Below, in pieces: positions 8,945-17,352 of a stretch of DNA of 21,334 nt. Position 1 is the first letter of the stretch. Every line of letters begins with the position of its first letter. Both the position numbers and the translations under genes were made by a program. The notes beneath the pieces are model-generated. The model ran no database searches. It saw only the letters and a list, made by a program, of their open reading frames with translations, and was not told the DNA's origin. Location of the stretch: positions 1-21,334 of the IMG/VR virus record IMGVR_UViG_3300042485_001869. One strand, given 5' to 3'. The DNA is from a virus.

Positions 8945-9790
8945 TTATGCCAATAAATGATAATATTCTTTAAAATGTTTAATTCTGTCAGCAAGACCAA
9001 TAGTACCACCATTAACTCTTTTAGTAATAGATGTTACTACTGCATCAGTAGCGCCACCATCTGCCATTTTATGTAAATTGTTCTTAGTAAAGAACCATGC
9101 TGCTGATAATAATGCATATTGTGATGCTACTAAATCAGGATTTACTGTCATATCTACACCTATTGATTTACCAAATGCTGTGTAGTTATCTTTACCTGTT
9201 AATTGGATATAACCACGACCTCTGAATTTGTAACCATCACCACTTGCTTCAGTTCCGTTACCCATTCTATTTGAGTAAACTTTGTTTGCAATCTTTTGTG
9301 GATTTCTATTATATGGAGCAGCTGCTGCTTCTGTTGGAAAGTATTTTTTAAATATACCGTTTAAACCTTTAGCTGAATAGTTTAGATTTTCTTGTGTTAA
9401 ACGAAAACCACCTGATTCGTGACCACATTGGGCTAAAAAGTGTGCCAATCTCAATGGAGTGTTAATTTGGAACTTAGCTGCCGTATCAGGAATCATTGCT
9501 ATTACAGCATCAGGAATATGTCCTTTTAATTTATCTAATTTTAAACCACCTGTACTAGCTATAGGAGCAGGAGTTGGAGCAGTAGTAGGAGATGCTATTT
9601 GGGCTGTACCCATTATTTTATTCCAAGTACCGTCGCCTACAATACCATCAGGAGTTAAACTATTCTTTAATTGAAATGCTTTAACTGCTTCTTCTGTTTT
9701 AGGACCAAAATTAGTAACTGCTGGTTCAATACCAAGCTTTTGTTGCATTAACTTTACGTTTTCGTTATTATCACCTTTTTTTAATAACAT
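8945..9790 (-). CDS. Endolysin: peptidoglycan-binding domain plus GH19 chitinase-like domain
   Basis: A 281-residue cell-wall hydrolase. Residues 1-60 form a peptidoglycan-binding type 1 domain (LLKKGDNNENVKLMQQKLG, then TEEAVKAFQ and PDGIVGDGTW). A Pro/Thr/Ala linker spans about 65-82. Residues 83-281 form a glycoside hydrolase family 19 domain with HFLAQCGHESGGF (Glu125 the likely catalytic acid), ENLNYSAKGL (Glu134 a likely second catalytic Glu) and GRGYIQLTG at 191-199. Phage GH19 enzymes cleave the glycan strands of peptidoglycan. No signal peptide is seen, so export needs a holin or delivery in the virion. It lies between the gp6-like gene and the fibre-like gene, inside the baseplate cluster. 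A virion-borne role is possible because the gp5-like hub here has no lysozyme domain. Confidence 0.92.
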   Translation of the reverse strand: MLLKKGDNNENVKLMQQKLGIEPAVTNFGPKTEEAVKAFQLKNSLTPDGIVGDGTWNKIMGTAQIASPTTAPTPAPIASTGGLKLDKLKGHIPDAVIAMIPDTAAKFQINTPLRLAHFLAQCGHESGGFRLTQENLNYSAKGLNGIFKKYFPTEAAAAPYNRNPQKIANKVYSNRMGNGTEASGDGYKFRGRGYIQLTGKDNYTAFGKSIGVDMTVNPDLVASQYALLSAAWFFTKNNLHKMADGGATDAVVTSITKRVNGGTIGLADRIKHFKEYYHLLA

Positions 9791-9809
9791 ATCTTTAATA
9801 TTTTAATTT

Positions 9810-11630
9810 TTAATAAGTTACAACTCTACCTTGAATATCAGTATCAGGATATCTTACTTCAAAAATTGAAGGATCTGCTGATGGATATATATTACCATTT
9901 CTAGTAGCTCCTGCTATATCGTATCCTAAAGTAGAATAAGTAGTCCCAGTAATATCTTGTTTATTTATTACTTCTAACTTAACTACAGATTGTACCCCTT
10001 TTGTTTGTAAAAGAGTAATCATAACATCTGATAGTGTAATTGGTTGATTTATTTGCCAATTGTCTGTATTGAAATAATTTTTTAAAGCATTAGAACAATC
10101 TTGTAATACAAGTTGATTATTAAATCCACCTACTATAGTAATATCAAAATTAATTCCTATATTGATGTAAAAAGCATCTTTAATATTAATAGCATCAGTA
10201 ACCATTCTATATTCATTCAAATAAGTAGCTAAGTTTTGTTTTAATGTAGTTGATGCTAAATCTAATTGTTTTTTGTCGTTATAAGCTAAAACATACATAT
10301 CTAATGCTAATGGATTAGAAACTGCTGTTGGTGCTGTTGTAGATTGAGGATTAACACTTAAATCTTGACTAACATACACTTTAGATATACTACCATAATC
10401 TGAGGGTAATGACAATGCTCTTACAATATAATCATTTTTAGTTACAGCACGTAATTGAGATGAATGAGCATATAAAGCATTATTTCTAATTTCTTCTATT
10501 TCATCGGCACTTCTACCACCTGAAGATGGATTTGGGTTGATTGATACTACACTATTTTTAATTTCATTATCTGTAATTCCAGATTTAAAATAAATTCCTG
10601 AAACGTCAATTGTGGTTAAATCATTAGCAGGTACATTTGAAGTAATACCACCACCTGTTAAGTAACGTACGGTTAATGTTGTATTTGAAGGAGCTAAACC
10701 ATATTCTTGAGTATAAAATATAGATGTTTGGTTGTAGTTATCTAATAAATCTGATATACCTGGTACTAATCCTAATTGGATATTGTCTGGTGTAGGTATA
10801 ATGTTATTATCGGATTTATTTGAAACTCCTGCTCCAAATTCTAATTGCAAACTATTATCAGATAACAATCTTGAAACGAATCTACGTGGAGCACGTTTTA
10901 ATTTTAACAAATAAGGAACTTGATCAGAATTATATGTTGGATTAGCTAATTTATCATAAATAGTGGATTGAGCTAAATAAGGAACTTCATACCACAAATT
11001 ACCATCACTATCGGTTACATCTAAAATTTGTAAAATATTAGAATCAGTAATATTAACTGTAGAAAATTTAGTTGGGTTACTAAAATTAAAAGTAGTTGAT
11101 TTTATTTCAGCTGATATAGCTGATACTGATTTTTTTATTAAAAAATTACTTGTATCATAAAATGTAATAGTAGCACTACCTGTATCACTAAAATCTATTT
11201 GTTCAGTAGTTAAAAATTTAGTTCCTGTAGATACTGATGTTAATACAGTATTTGTAGGAATAATTAATCCATAATTAGTATCAGGAACAGCAGCATTATT
11301 TATTACTGTAGAAGGTATTTTTTGGAATATATCTACTGTAGTAGAAGAAGCATATGATGCTTTAGGTCTATAACCTAAAACATAAGACATAGCATATAAA
11401 TTTTCTTTTTCTTTAGCGTATAATAAATAGTTTTCTTGTACTTGGTTATCAAGATAAAATGACATTACATCACCAACATATGAAGCCATTTCAATAAACA
11501 TAGCTCCAGGGTTAGCATCTGAAAAGTCATTATATGCTGTTGGAAAATATGTTTTGGCATAATTTATTAAGTTAGCTTTAAATGTGCTAAAATCTTTATT
11601 TAAATATGATATATTCTTATCTTGGGTCAT
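9810..11630 (-). CDS. Baseplate wedge protein, T4 gp6-like (baseplate J family)
   Basis: A 606-residue protein. Residues 9-70 carry the typical N-terminus, with YLNKDFSTFKANLINYAKTY, then DANPGAMFIEMASYVGD and a segment matching gp6-like wedge proteins. The central part, near residues 370-405, has RSADEIEEIRNNA and AVTKNDYIVRALSLP, the baseplate-J type core. The C-terminus ends in a small domain with FEVRYPDTDIQGRVV. gp6 dimers tie the wedges together into the inner ring of a contractile-tail baseplate and drive its opening on attachment. The gp25-like gene lies just upstream (2-base gap), the same partnership as in T4. The length is close to the 660 residues of T4 gp6. Confidence 0.9.
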   Translation of the reverse strand: MTQDKNISYLNKDFSTFKANLINYAKTYFPTAYNDFSDANPGAMFIEMASYVGDVMSFYLDNQVQENYLLYAKEKENLYAMSYVLGYRPKASYASSTTVDIFQKIPSTVINNAAVPDTNYGLIIPTNTVLTSVSTGTKFLTTEQIDFSDTGSATITFYDTSNFLIKKSVSAISAEIKSTTFNFSNPTKFSTVNITDSNILQILDVTDSDGNLWYEVPYLAQSTIYDKLANPTYNSDQVPYLLKLKRAPRRFVSRLLSDNSLQLEFGAGVSNKSDNNIIPTPDNIQLGLVPGISDLLDNYNQTSIFYTQEYGLAPSNTTLTVRYLTGGGITSNVPANDLTTIDVSGIYFKSGITDNEIKNSVVSINPNPSSGGRSADEIEEIRNNALYAHSSQLRAVTKNDYIVRALSLPSDYGSISKVYVSQDLSVNPQSTTAPTAVSNPLALDMYVLAYNDKKQLDLASTTLKQNLATYLNEYRMVTDAINIKDAFYINIGINFDITIVGGFNNQLVLQDCSNALKNYFNTDNWQINQPITLSDVMITLLQTKGVQSVVKLEVINKQDITGTTYSTLGYDIAGATRNGNIYPSADPSIFEVRYPDTDIQGRVVTY

Positions 11631-11632
11631 TA

Positions 11633-12043
11633 TTATATAAATTGTACAGTTACTTGATCGGGTTCGTTTGAAATTCTTAAACGATAATTTACAGTTACAT
11701 TTAAGGTATTATAATCAAAATCATTTTTAATATCTATATTACCTAATTCTACTTCAGGAATAAAAATATTAATAGCGTCTATTATTTTAATTCTTAATAA
11801 CTCTGTACTATCACTAGTCATATTTTCAAATAATGATTTTCTTAAATCCGCTCCGAATTCAGGATTCATTATTCTTTCACCCTTATCTGTTAGTAATAAA
11901 TTAATTAAATTAGATTTAATTTGTTCTTTAGTACTATATGTTTTGTTAAATACGCCTTTAGCATTAAAGGGTAATGATACCCCAATTACAATATTCTTTT
12001 GTAAATCTAGTGGATTTACTCGTATCGTTTGAGGTATTGGCAT
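11633..12043 (-). CDS. Baseplate wedge protein, T4 gp25-like
   Basis: A 136-residue protein of the GPW/gp25 family. The hallmark is at residues 39-73: KEQIKSNLINLLLTDKGER followed by IMNPEFGADLRKSLFE. The C-terminal half ends in strand-like NTLNVTVNYRLRI. gp25 sits at the junction of baseplate and sheath and starts sheath polymerisation. The length matches T4 gp25 (about 132). It is 1 base downstream of the preceding gene's stop and 2 bases upstream of the gp6-like start, so it is co-translated with its structural partner. The old lysozyme label of this family is not supported by catalytic residues here. Confidence 0.92.
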   Translation of the reverse strand: MPIPQTIRVNPLDLQKNIVIGVSLPFNAKGVFNKTYSTKEQIKSNLINLLLTDKGERIMNPEFGADLRKSLFENMTSDSTELLRIKIIDAINIFIPEVELGNIDIKNDFDYNTLNVTVNYRLRISNEPDQVTVQFI

Positions 12044-12044
12044 A

Positions 12045-12386
12045 TTATCCTAAATTGCTTAATCCTGCTTTATCTTGAGCAGTCATGTTGTTTGCAGCAT
12101 CTGCTATAAAAGCAGCAAATGGATTACCACCTGTATTTTCTACTTGCAATCCACCTTGTTGTGGTACTTGATCATAACCTAACATAGATCCCATTTTACT
12201 TGCTAATTGAGCGCGTAAAGCAGGGTTAGGTGCTACATCATTGCTTGTAAACGACATTGTACGATTTTCACGTAATGCTTTTTTCTCTTGTTTAGCCATG
12301 TGCTCTTCAAGAATGTATGGTAATTCTTCATGAATAGCATCGATTACGGCTTCTTTAATTAATCTTTTAAATGCTTTTGTGTTCAT
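12045..12386 (-). CDS. Small hypothetical protein, baseplate cluster
   Basis: 113 residues from the ATG at 12384-12386, starting MNTKAFKRLIKEAVIDAIHE. A start 13 codons further up (12425) is in frame but would overlap the preceding gene and run through the AT-only gap, so the internal ATG is preferred. Residues 1-40 are strongly helical and charged. The rest is Ala/Gln/Asn-rich and looks disordered, ending MTAQDKAGLSNLG. It lies between the hydrophobic-core structural gene and the gp25-like gene. I do not recognise a family. A minor virion or assembly role is inferred from location. Confidence 0.7.
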   Translation of the reverse strand: MNTKAFKRLIKEAVIDAIHEELPYILEEHMAKQEKKALRENRTMSFTSNDVAPNPALRAQLASKMGSMLGYDQVPQQGGLQVENTGGNPFAAFIADAANNMTAQDKAGLSNLG

Positions 12387-12388
12387 AA

Positions 12389-12400
12389 TTATAAATATTT
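12389..12400 (-). promoter_or_regulatory. AATATTTATAA box before the 113-aa gene
   Basis: The shared TATTTATA core occupies the 13-base gap upstream of the ATG at 12386, only about 4 bases from the start. It is too close for an ordinary promoter with a leader for this gene. It could serve a leaderless transcript or be the AT-rich ribosome-loading leader typical of Bacteroidota. Confidence 0.3.
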
Positions 12401-13893
12401 TATCCTTGTAAATTTTGATTATCAATTTGTAATTTCAATTGACTTATTAGTTGTTGTGGGTCTAATGTAAATGAATAATCACTTTTTAATTGTTCTAAAC
12501 CTTTAGTATTAACGGCTACAGCATAATGACGTTTATTTCCTTTAACTACAAATTTAGGATCATCTTCTTTTTTAAGAACAAATGTAAATCCTTTGTAATT
12601 TCCAATTATACTGTTATTGTTAGTAGGAAGTACTTTATTAACAAGACCATTTAATGTTGATAAAGAGGAATTATCAAGAGTATCTTGTAACGAAGTTGTA
12701 CTTACTCCTGGGTTTTGTTTTACTAGTAAATTTAATAGTGTTGTTGAGTTGCGTAATCTATCAGCATATTCACTATCAGATTCATCCGATCTACGATTAA
12801 TATCAGATATTGGGTTTTCGCTAGATAATGTAATTTGTGATATATAATCAAATAATGAATTATCATCTAATAAATCCAATGTTTTATCTTCAATTTTTTG
12901 ATTAATTTCACGTAATTGTCTTTTTAAATCTTCTAATATAGCAATAGCAGATGTTAACATTGGTATTAATATAGAAACTGTTATACCTATACCGTCACGA
13001 ATTTCTTTAGCATTAGCCCATTTAATAGTTGCTGGTTTAGCAAGAATACCTAATGGAGATGGTACGGGGATTATATTTAAAATAGCAGTTAATACTCCAA
13101 ATATTGTTAATATAACATTTAACGTTTGTAATACTTTTAATATAGCTCTAATTCTATTTTCTTGTCTATTTATAGTACTAATAGCTCCATTTCTAGCTAC
13201 CCTAGCTTGGTTTAATTGAGGTAATGTTACAGCATTATCAATAATTTCATTTGTTTTATCTACTAATTCTTGAAGTTCAGCACTATTAGCTATAACTTTA
13301 ATTAATTCTCCTGTTAATAAAGATGCTGTTATTTGCACTAAACCCTTAAATATATTTTTTAATAACTGTTGAACCTTTTCAGATTTATATAACTGTTTTA
13401 AAGTTTCTCTATTTAACTTTTTTCCAGCTACTTTTCCTTTAAATTGAACATATTCTGTTTTTATTTTAATAAAAGGATCTAATAAAATTTTTTGTAATCT
13501 ATCTTGTAATCCTTTTAAATTTTTGTCAATTTTTATTTTTTCTTTTTCATAGCTAAAATTTTCTAAAGCAACAGCAGCTTGGTATTCTTCATCTGATAAA
13601 GTAGGAGGAATTTCAATTACTCTTCCAAATTCATATGTTGTTGTACCTATGTTTTGTTTTGATAGTTCAAGTAATTTTTTAATATGATTTTTTTCAAATT
13701 CAATTTTTTTTAAAATTGTTTTTTGAATTTCATCTTTTAATTTTTGAACAATACCTAATGCAGCATTTATAACTTGTTTTTTAGCATTATCTAATAACTG
13801 TTCTCCAAAAGATTGTGGATTTTGGATTTGTGATAACGTATTAGTTATATTACTAGGGACTAAAGATGATATGTTTGATTGTAAATCAGCCAT
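12400..13893 (-). CDS. Large baseplate-cluster protein with hydrophobic core
   Basis: A 497-residue protein. Residues about 30-150 are Lys/Glu/Ile-rich and helical, with coiled-coil character. Two hydrophobic segments follow, near 258-285 (VILTIFGVLTAILNIIPVP) and 300-320 (GITVSILIPMLTSAIAILED). A helical stretch and then a beta-like C-terminal domain follow, with YKGFTFVLKKEDDP and RHYAVAVNTKG. The start ATG overlaps the stop of the gp5-like gene (TAATG at 13891-13895). I recall similar proteins beside gp5-like genes in environmental T4-like phages, labelled only as virion proteins. A hub component or tape-measure-like role would fit the helical and hydrophobic content, but the sequence does not prove either. 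Confidence 0.75.
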   Translation of the reverse strand: MADLQSNISSLVPSNITNTLSQIQNPQSFGEQLLDNAKKQVINAALGIVQKLKDEIQKTILKKIEFEKNHIKKLLELSKQNIGTTTYEFGRVIEIPPTLSDEEYQAAVALENFSYEKEKIKIDKNLKGLQDRLQKILLDPFIKIKTEYVQFKGKVAGKKLNRETLKQLYKSEKVQQLLKNIFKGLVQITASLLTGELIKVIANSAELQELVDKTNEIIDNAVTLPQLNQARVARNGAISTINRQENRIRAILKVLQTLNVILTIFGVLTAILNIIPVPSPLGILAKPATIKWANAKEIRDGIGITVSILIPMLTSAIAILEDLKRQLREINQKIEDKTLDLLDDNSLFDYISQITLSSENPISDINRRSDESDSEYADRLRNSTTLLNLLVKQNPGVSTTSLQDTLDNSSLSTLNGLVNKVLPTNNNSIIGNYKGFTFVLKKEDDPKFVVKGNKRHYAVAVNTKGLEQLKSDYSFTLDPQQLISQLKLQIDNQNLQG

Positions 13894-15113
13894 TATATTG
13901 TAAAGGTTGTATTTGATTTTAAAGTTTCAATCTTATCATAAAGAGGTTTTAACTGAGCTTGTAAAGCTTCAGCTGATCCTTGAACTTTAGCTAGAGGACT
14001 ACCACTAGCATTTGTAGATGTTGCTGTAAGTGAAAGTGCAAAAGCGTCTAAGGCTGATATTAATGATAATAAAAAATCCCCAGTTTTTGTTCCTAATAGT
14101 AAAGGTTCAGATGCTGGTGTATCATCGAAACGGGTTCCTAAGATAATTTTGGGATTAGGACCTTTAGGAACAGCATCTCCTTTAACGTTAATATAAACTC
14201 TACCACCATTTAAATTAATATAATTATTTGTACTAATTTCAACATTATTCTCGGCAAATAACATTACATCATCAAATTTAGAATTTAATATAATTTTTCC
14301 TGCGTTTAATATTATTTGAGACTCAGTATAATCAGAAATACCTAAAGGTAGTGTTAATGGATTTATAGGATCCTTTATATTATTTTTTAAAGAAATACTT
14401 TGATTAGAAGTTAAATATATTGAAGAATCATCTTGATTTATTTGTTCAAGATAAAAATCTTTTTTAGAATCATAAGCATGTCCATTAGATATTATAGTAA
14501 TAGGATATCCTTCAAGTCCAATATCAGACCATTCATTTCTATTTAAAGCTACTCTTACAGTAGTTCCAAAACGAATTGAATTTCCTTTTCTACCTTGTAC
14601 TATATGGTCACCTTCATAGTTTAAAATATTTCTTATATTAGAATCTTCTAAAAAAGTTTTACCTAAAGGAGATTTTGCATTTGACGTTTGAGCATTAACC
14701 TGAGAATCTTCCCATAGATTTATAGAATTAATATAGTATTTTTCTGTTGATGTAGGAGTTATTTGTGATGATGGAGAAGGAAGTTCAATTATATAAACTA
14801 ATTCTCCTAATAAAGGATAATAACAAAACTGAGGGAATAAAGGTTTAGCTGTATCACATATATCAAACAAAGAATCCTTATTTTCAGGATCTATATTTTT
14901 AGCATTATTATAATCTATAAAAAATATTCTTCCCATAGCACCATAACCTCCTACTTTCTCAAATTGTTTTGTAGTAGGGGTATTATTAGTAGTAACAACA
15001 CCCATTACCTTACCTACTTGTAAAGATGGTATTTGGGGAAAAGTTGATGAGGTAGAAGATTTACTTGTTCCAACCGTTTGATTACTTATACCTGTTCGTA
15101 TTGATAAAGGCAT
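13893..15113 (-). CDS. Baseplate hub/spike protein, T4 gp5-like without lysozyme domain
   Basis: A 406-residue protein. After a Ser/Thr-rich N-terminus, residues about 30-150 look like an OB-type domain (LQVGKVMGVV, GRIFFIDY, LLGELVYIIELP). EGDHIVQGRKGNSIRFGTTV near 168-187 is the motif I associate with gp5/VgrG-type spikes. Residues about 262-325 are short alternating strands (ILNAGKIILNSKFDDVML, NNVEISTNNYINLNGG), consistent with a trimeric beta-helix. PLLLGTKTGDFLLSLISALD precedes a helical C-terminus. The T4 lysozyme domain is absent. It should form the membrane-puncturing spike at the centre of the baseplate. The genes on both sides overlap it at TAATG junctions. Confidence 0.8.
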   Translation of the reverse strand: MPLSIRTGISNQTVGTSKSSTSSTFPQIPSLQVGKVMGVVTTNNTPTTKQFEKVGGYGAMGRIFFIDYNNAKNIDPENKDSLFDICDTAKPLFPQFCYYPLLGELVYIIELPSPSSQITPTSTEKYYINSINLWEDSQVNAQTSNAKSPLGKTFLEDSNIRNILNYEGDHIVQGRKGNSIRFGTTVRVALNRNEWSDIGLEGYPITIISNGHAYDSKKDFYLEQINQDDSSIYLTSNQSISLKNNIKDPINPLTLPLGISDYTESQIILNAGKIILNSKFDDVMLFAENNVEISTNNYINLNGGRVYINVKGDAVPKGPNPKIILGTRFDDTPASEPLLLGTKTGDFLLSLISALDAFALSLTATSTNASGSPLAKVQGSAEALQAQLKPLYDKIETLKSNTTFTI

Positions 15114-15511
15114 TACTTAATATTTTCGTATTGAAGTTGTTGAGTTTTAGGAGCCTGCTCTAATAATTTTTTACCTTCGTCTTGAATATCTTTCTGTTCA
15201 GCTAATAAAGCTTCAATTTCACTCATATCAATTAACGAATCTGATGCTGAATTATTAGAAGATGCCGCACGTTGTGCTATAGCTGCCATTTTAATCAATT
15301 GTTCATTATTTTTTACATTAACATCAATTAAATCTTTAACGGTAGGCATCAACATTACCGCGGAACCCGCGTTAGATGTTGCCATAGGTTTCATTGTTTC
15401 AATAAATTCACCAATTTGTTTGTCAATATCTTTATTATTCTTGTGTATTTTCTTAAATAAATCCGATAATGACATGCCGTCAAATACGGTTACGTCGTCA
15501 AAATTAGCCAT
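15113..15511 (-). CDS. Conserved small protein upstream of the hub gene
   Basis: A 132-residue protein starting MANFDDVTVFDGMSLSDLFKK. It is mostly helical and acidic. The middle has SAVMLMPTVKDLIDVNVKNNEQLIKMAAI, and the C-terminal half (about 95-125) has coiled-coil-like MSEIEALLAEQKDIQDEGKKL. I recall homologues in the same place, between sigma and hub genes, in environmental T4-like phages without a known function. The stop overlaps the hub ATG (TAATG), so the two are translated together, which suggests an assembly or minor structural role. A promoter-like box lies 14 bases upstream of the ATG. Confidence 0.8.
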   Translation of the reverse strand: MANFDDVTVFDGMSLSDLFKKIHKNNKDIDKQIGEFIETMKPMATSNAGSAVMLMPTVKDLIDVNVKNNEQLIKMAAIAQRAASSNNSASDSLIDMSEIEALLAEQKDIQDEGKKLLEQAPKTQQLQYENIK

Positions 15512-15524
15512 AAAATGCGTTTAC

Positions 15525-15537
15525 GTATAAATATAAG
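15525..15537 (-). promoter_or_regulatory. Promoter-like box CTTATATTTATAC at head of the structural operon
   Basis: Lies in the 29-base gap between the sigma gene and the 132-residue gene, 14-26 bases upstream of the ATG at 15511. It is the most likely start of the long virion transcript, because downstream gaps are mostly 0-20 bases. The TATATTTA core fits the Bacteroidota TAnnTTTG -7 family. The exact complement of the core is the T4 late box TATAAATA, but in the opposite orientation. Confidence 0.5.
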
Positions 15538-15540
15538 TAA

Positions 15541-16323
15541 TTAAATCTTTATATATCCGTGCTCATAATACTCATTATATAATCGGATACGCAATGTATC
15601 TAACTTTTTTATGATTTTAGTAATCTGAGGGGTTGATACATCTGTCATCTCGCGAATATAGATGTATAGAGCCTTTTTATTAAATATCTCTAGCGTTTCA
15701 CGCTTACGAAATAATTCAATAATAGCGTCTGCTGTCTGAGCATCGTGTTGTTTAGGAAATAGTGTATGAATATGTTTATCAATATACATTATATACTGAT
15801 TGATGAATAGATTTGGAGAGTGCATTTCATCAATAGCGTCCATTGATTCATATAATTGGGTTTTATCCTCATCTATATCTTCAACATCCGCTTTTTCTTG
15901 TAACTTTTTATAGTTGTTCTCATTGTAAACAATAAGATAACGTTTAGCAATAGTTCCAAAATAACTAAATGCTTTACCTTTCTCAGCTTTATATAAGTGT
16001 AATTTTTCAAGGAGGAAAGTAATAACTTCGTGTTTTAATTCCTCAATTGTATCTGTATCAGTATAATAGAACTTAAACGTGTGGATAATATTTTCGGCTA
16101 ATTTGTAAAAACCGTACTTAATACGTTCATTATAAATACGATTACGCTCAGCCGTATCTTCAGTAATAAGATATTCGACGATAGCGTCCTCAGTATCTTG
16201 AGTAAAATAAATTCTTGGTTCTTTTGGTTTACGCTTACGAGGTTTACCGCGTTTAGTTAACGCTATCGTTTCATCATCGTCTCCGAAAATATCGTAGTCG
16301 TAATCTTCTTCATAGTATGCCAT
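15541..16323 (-). CDS. gp55-like late-transcription sigma factor
   Basis: A 260-residue protein with an acidic N-terminus (residues 1-18, many Asp/Glu/Tyr), then a basic patch (KRGKPRKRKPKEP, 24-36), then a helical core. Residues 39-140 read YFTQDTEDAIVEYL, then YKLAENIIHTFKFYY, then IEELKHEVITFLLEKLHLY and KAFSYFGTIAKRYLIVYN. This is the sigma region-2-like layout I know from gp55-type factors of T4-like environmental phages. The C-terminal third has a helix-turn-helix-like stretch (TDVSTPQITKIIKKLDTLRIRLY). It should redirect host RNA polymerase to late promoters. It stands directly upstream of the baseplate operon it may control. Confidence 0.75.
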   Translation of the reverse strand: MAYYEEDYDYDIFGDDDETIALTKRGKPRKRKPKEPRIYFTQDTEDAIVEYLITEDTAERNRIYNERIKYGFYKLAENIIHTFKFYYTDTDTIEELKHEVITFLLEKLHLYKAEKGKAFSYFGTIAKRYLIVYNENNYKKLQEKADVEDIDEDKTQLYESMDAIDEMHSPNLFINQYIMYIDKHIHTLFPKQHDAQTADAIIELFRKRETLEIFNKKALYIYIREMTDVSTPQITKIIKKLDTLRIRLYNEYYEHGYIKI

Positions 16324-16376
16324 CTGTTGTCTTATTTTTAATAGACATGATACGAAAAGAAAGGAACGTAACCAAA

Positions 16377-16655
16377 CTAGTTTTTATAAGTATTGAACTG
16401 ATTGATTTGATTTTGTATTTCTTTTAAGTTTCTAAAAAATACACCAACTTCATCATCAGCTTCCATAGCACCTGCTATTTCCATTTCACGTAAAGTTTCA
16501 TCAGAATTTTGAATTATAATACTAATAGCATTAATATACTCTTGTTGTTGAGTAGCAATTTTTTCTAAAGCACTATTTCTACGAAACAATAAATAAAATC
16601 CAACCAATATTATCTCAATTAAGTGGATACCAAGTACCCATAAAAATATTGTCAT
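16377..16655 (-). CDS. Small membrane-anchored coiled-coil protein
   Basis: A 92-residue protein. Residues 3-24 (IFLWVLGIHLIEIILVGFYL) form one clear membrane helix followed by RR, which suggests the rest stays in the cytoplasm. Residues 30-90 are charged and helical (SALEKIATQQQEYINAISI, then VFFRNLKEIQNQINQF). It lies 6 bases downstream of the 67-residue gene, with which it is probably co-transcribed, and 53 bases upstream of the sigma gene. The size and single membrane helix allow a spanin- or holin-related role, but no family hallmark is seen. I do not assign one. Confidence 0.75.
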   Translation of the reverse strand: MTIFLWVLGIHLIEIILVGFYLLFRRNSALEKIATQQQEYINAISIIIQNSDETLREMEIAGAMEADDEVGVFFRNLKEIQNQINQFNTYKN

Positions 16656-16661
16656 AATAAA

Positions 16662-16865
16662 TTATTGACGTGGAGCAAATTGTTGTTCAAAATCATCAGG
16701 TTCAACAGAGACCATTTCTCTAATTGCCTCAATTGCCTCTTTTGTTTTTTCAATGGCCTCATTAACTTGTTCTTGTGTACCACCTCTGTTGACTAAAACG
16801 TCAATACGGCTTACAGCAGTATCTAAAGTCATTAATCTGTCTAATACGTTGTTTTTGTATCTCAT
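16662..16865 (-). CDS. Small helical hypothetical protein
   Basis: A 67-residue acidic, helical protein (MRYKNNVLDRLMTLDTAVSR, then QVNEAIEKTKEAIEAIREM). Residues 8-50 have regular hydrophobic spacing that suggests a two-helix hairpin or coiled coil. I recall short proteins with an MRYK-type start near gp55-like genes of environmental T4-like phages, with no known function. It is followed after 6 bases by the membrane-anchored 92-residue gene, which could be its partner. A promoter-like box lies 12-25 bases upstream of its ATG. Confidence 0.75.
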   Translation of the reverse strand: MRYKNNVLDRLMTLDTAVSRIDVLVNRGGTQEQVNEAIEKTKEAIEAIREMVSVEPDDFEQQFAPRQ

Positions 16866-16876
16866 AGTATATGTTT

Positions 16877-16890
16877 ATATATAAATATAT
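16877..16890 (-). promoter_or_regulatory. Promoter-like box CATATATTTATATA
   Basis: Starts 12 bases upstream of the ATG at 16865, in a 150-base gap. Same TATTTATA core as the other boxes. It probably drives the 67- and 92-residue genes and possibly the sigma gene after them. Confidence 0.45.
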
Positions 16891-17000
16891 GTGTTTTTCC
16901 GTTCCCGCTATTCCTGCTACCCTTTACGCTTTTTCCATCCAACCCGTTCAAACCAAACGTAGGTGGAAGTTACGAAAGATTTTTTATACCTCCAAAGAAG
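16891..17000. other. Gene-free gap, purine/G-rich on the minus strand
   Basis: Between the promoter-like box at 16877-16890 and the hairpin at 17001 lie 110 bases with no credible gene. On the minus strand the stretch is purine-rich with several GG and GGG tracts (GGGTTGGATGG, AAAGGG, GCGGGAACGG). It may be a leader, a regulatory site or a remnant. No fold of note was found by eye. Confidence 0.4.
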
Positions 17001-17023
17001 AAGAGTAACTTTTGGTTACTCTT
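17001..17023 (-). terminator. Hairpin terminator at the end of the 84-aa gene
   Basis: A perfect 9-bp inverted repeat, aagagtaac and gttactctt, around a 5-base loop. On the minus strand it is followed by the pyrimidine-rich CTTCTTT. The gene's stop codon (17016-17018) lies within the right arm, so the hairpin forms at the very end of that transcript. It likely separates it from the 16865 transcript. Confidence 0.7.
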
Positions 17024-17270
17024 TATTTCTAAATGCTTTTAATTCTTCTCGAATCATCGCTTTAAGTTGCTCTTTAATTTGATTAATCTTAGGAGATTGC
17101 CTTAAAATAGTATTAATAACCTCAATTGTACCTGGATCTTCAACACTAAATTCAAATGTGTCGTCTAACTTATTATCTTTAATGTCAAAGCTATCTATTG
17201 TAACACCAACTTTCTCAACTTTATTTATAAATGCCGCTTTATCTTCTAATTTTATCTTATAATGTTTCAT
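17016..17270 (-). CDS. Hypothetical protein, 84 aa
   Basis: An 84-residue charged protein: MKHYKIKLEDKAAFINKVEK, then DSFDIKDNKLDDTFEFSVED, then a C-terminal helix IKEQLKAMIREELKAF. The alternating beta-like N-terminal two-thirds plus the final helix suggest a small alpha/beta fold. I do not recognise the family. It has its own promoter-like box (17271-17287) and ends in a hairpin terminator, so it seems to be a one-gene transcript. Confidence 0.7.
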   Translation of the reverse strand: MKHYKIKLEDKAAFINKVEKVGVTIDSFDIKDNKLDDTFEFSVEDPGTIEVINTILRQSPKINQIKEQLKAMIREELKAFRNKE

Positions 17271-17287
17271 GGGTATAAATATTAACC
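17271..17287 (-). promoter_or_regulatory. Promoter-like box GGTTAATATTTATACCC
   Basis: Lies immediately upstream of the ATG at 17270, ending 1 base before it. A CTTG lies about 18 bases further up and might act as a -33 element, the only such match found. The box also forms a partial inverted repeat (GGTtAATATTtATACC). Confidence 0.4.
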
Positions 17288-17352
17288 TTTAAATTTTCTG
17301 CTCAAGTTGCTTGTACCTCCACTAATCCTACTCTTATACGTATATACTATAC

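Noticed and set aside
11633-12043. Lysozyme activity for the gp25-like protein
   Set aside because: The old family label is not backed by catalytic residues. The protein matches the structural wedge role.
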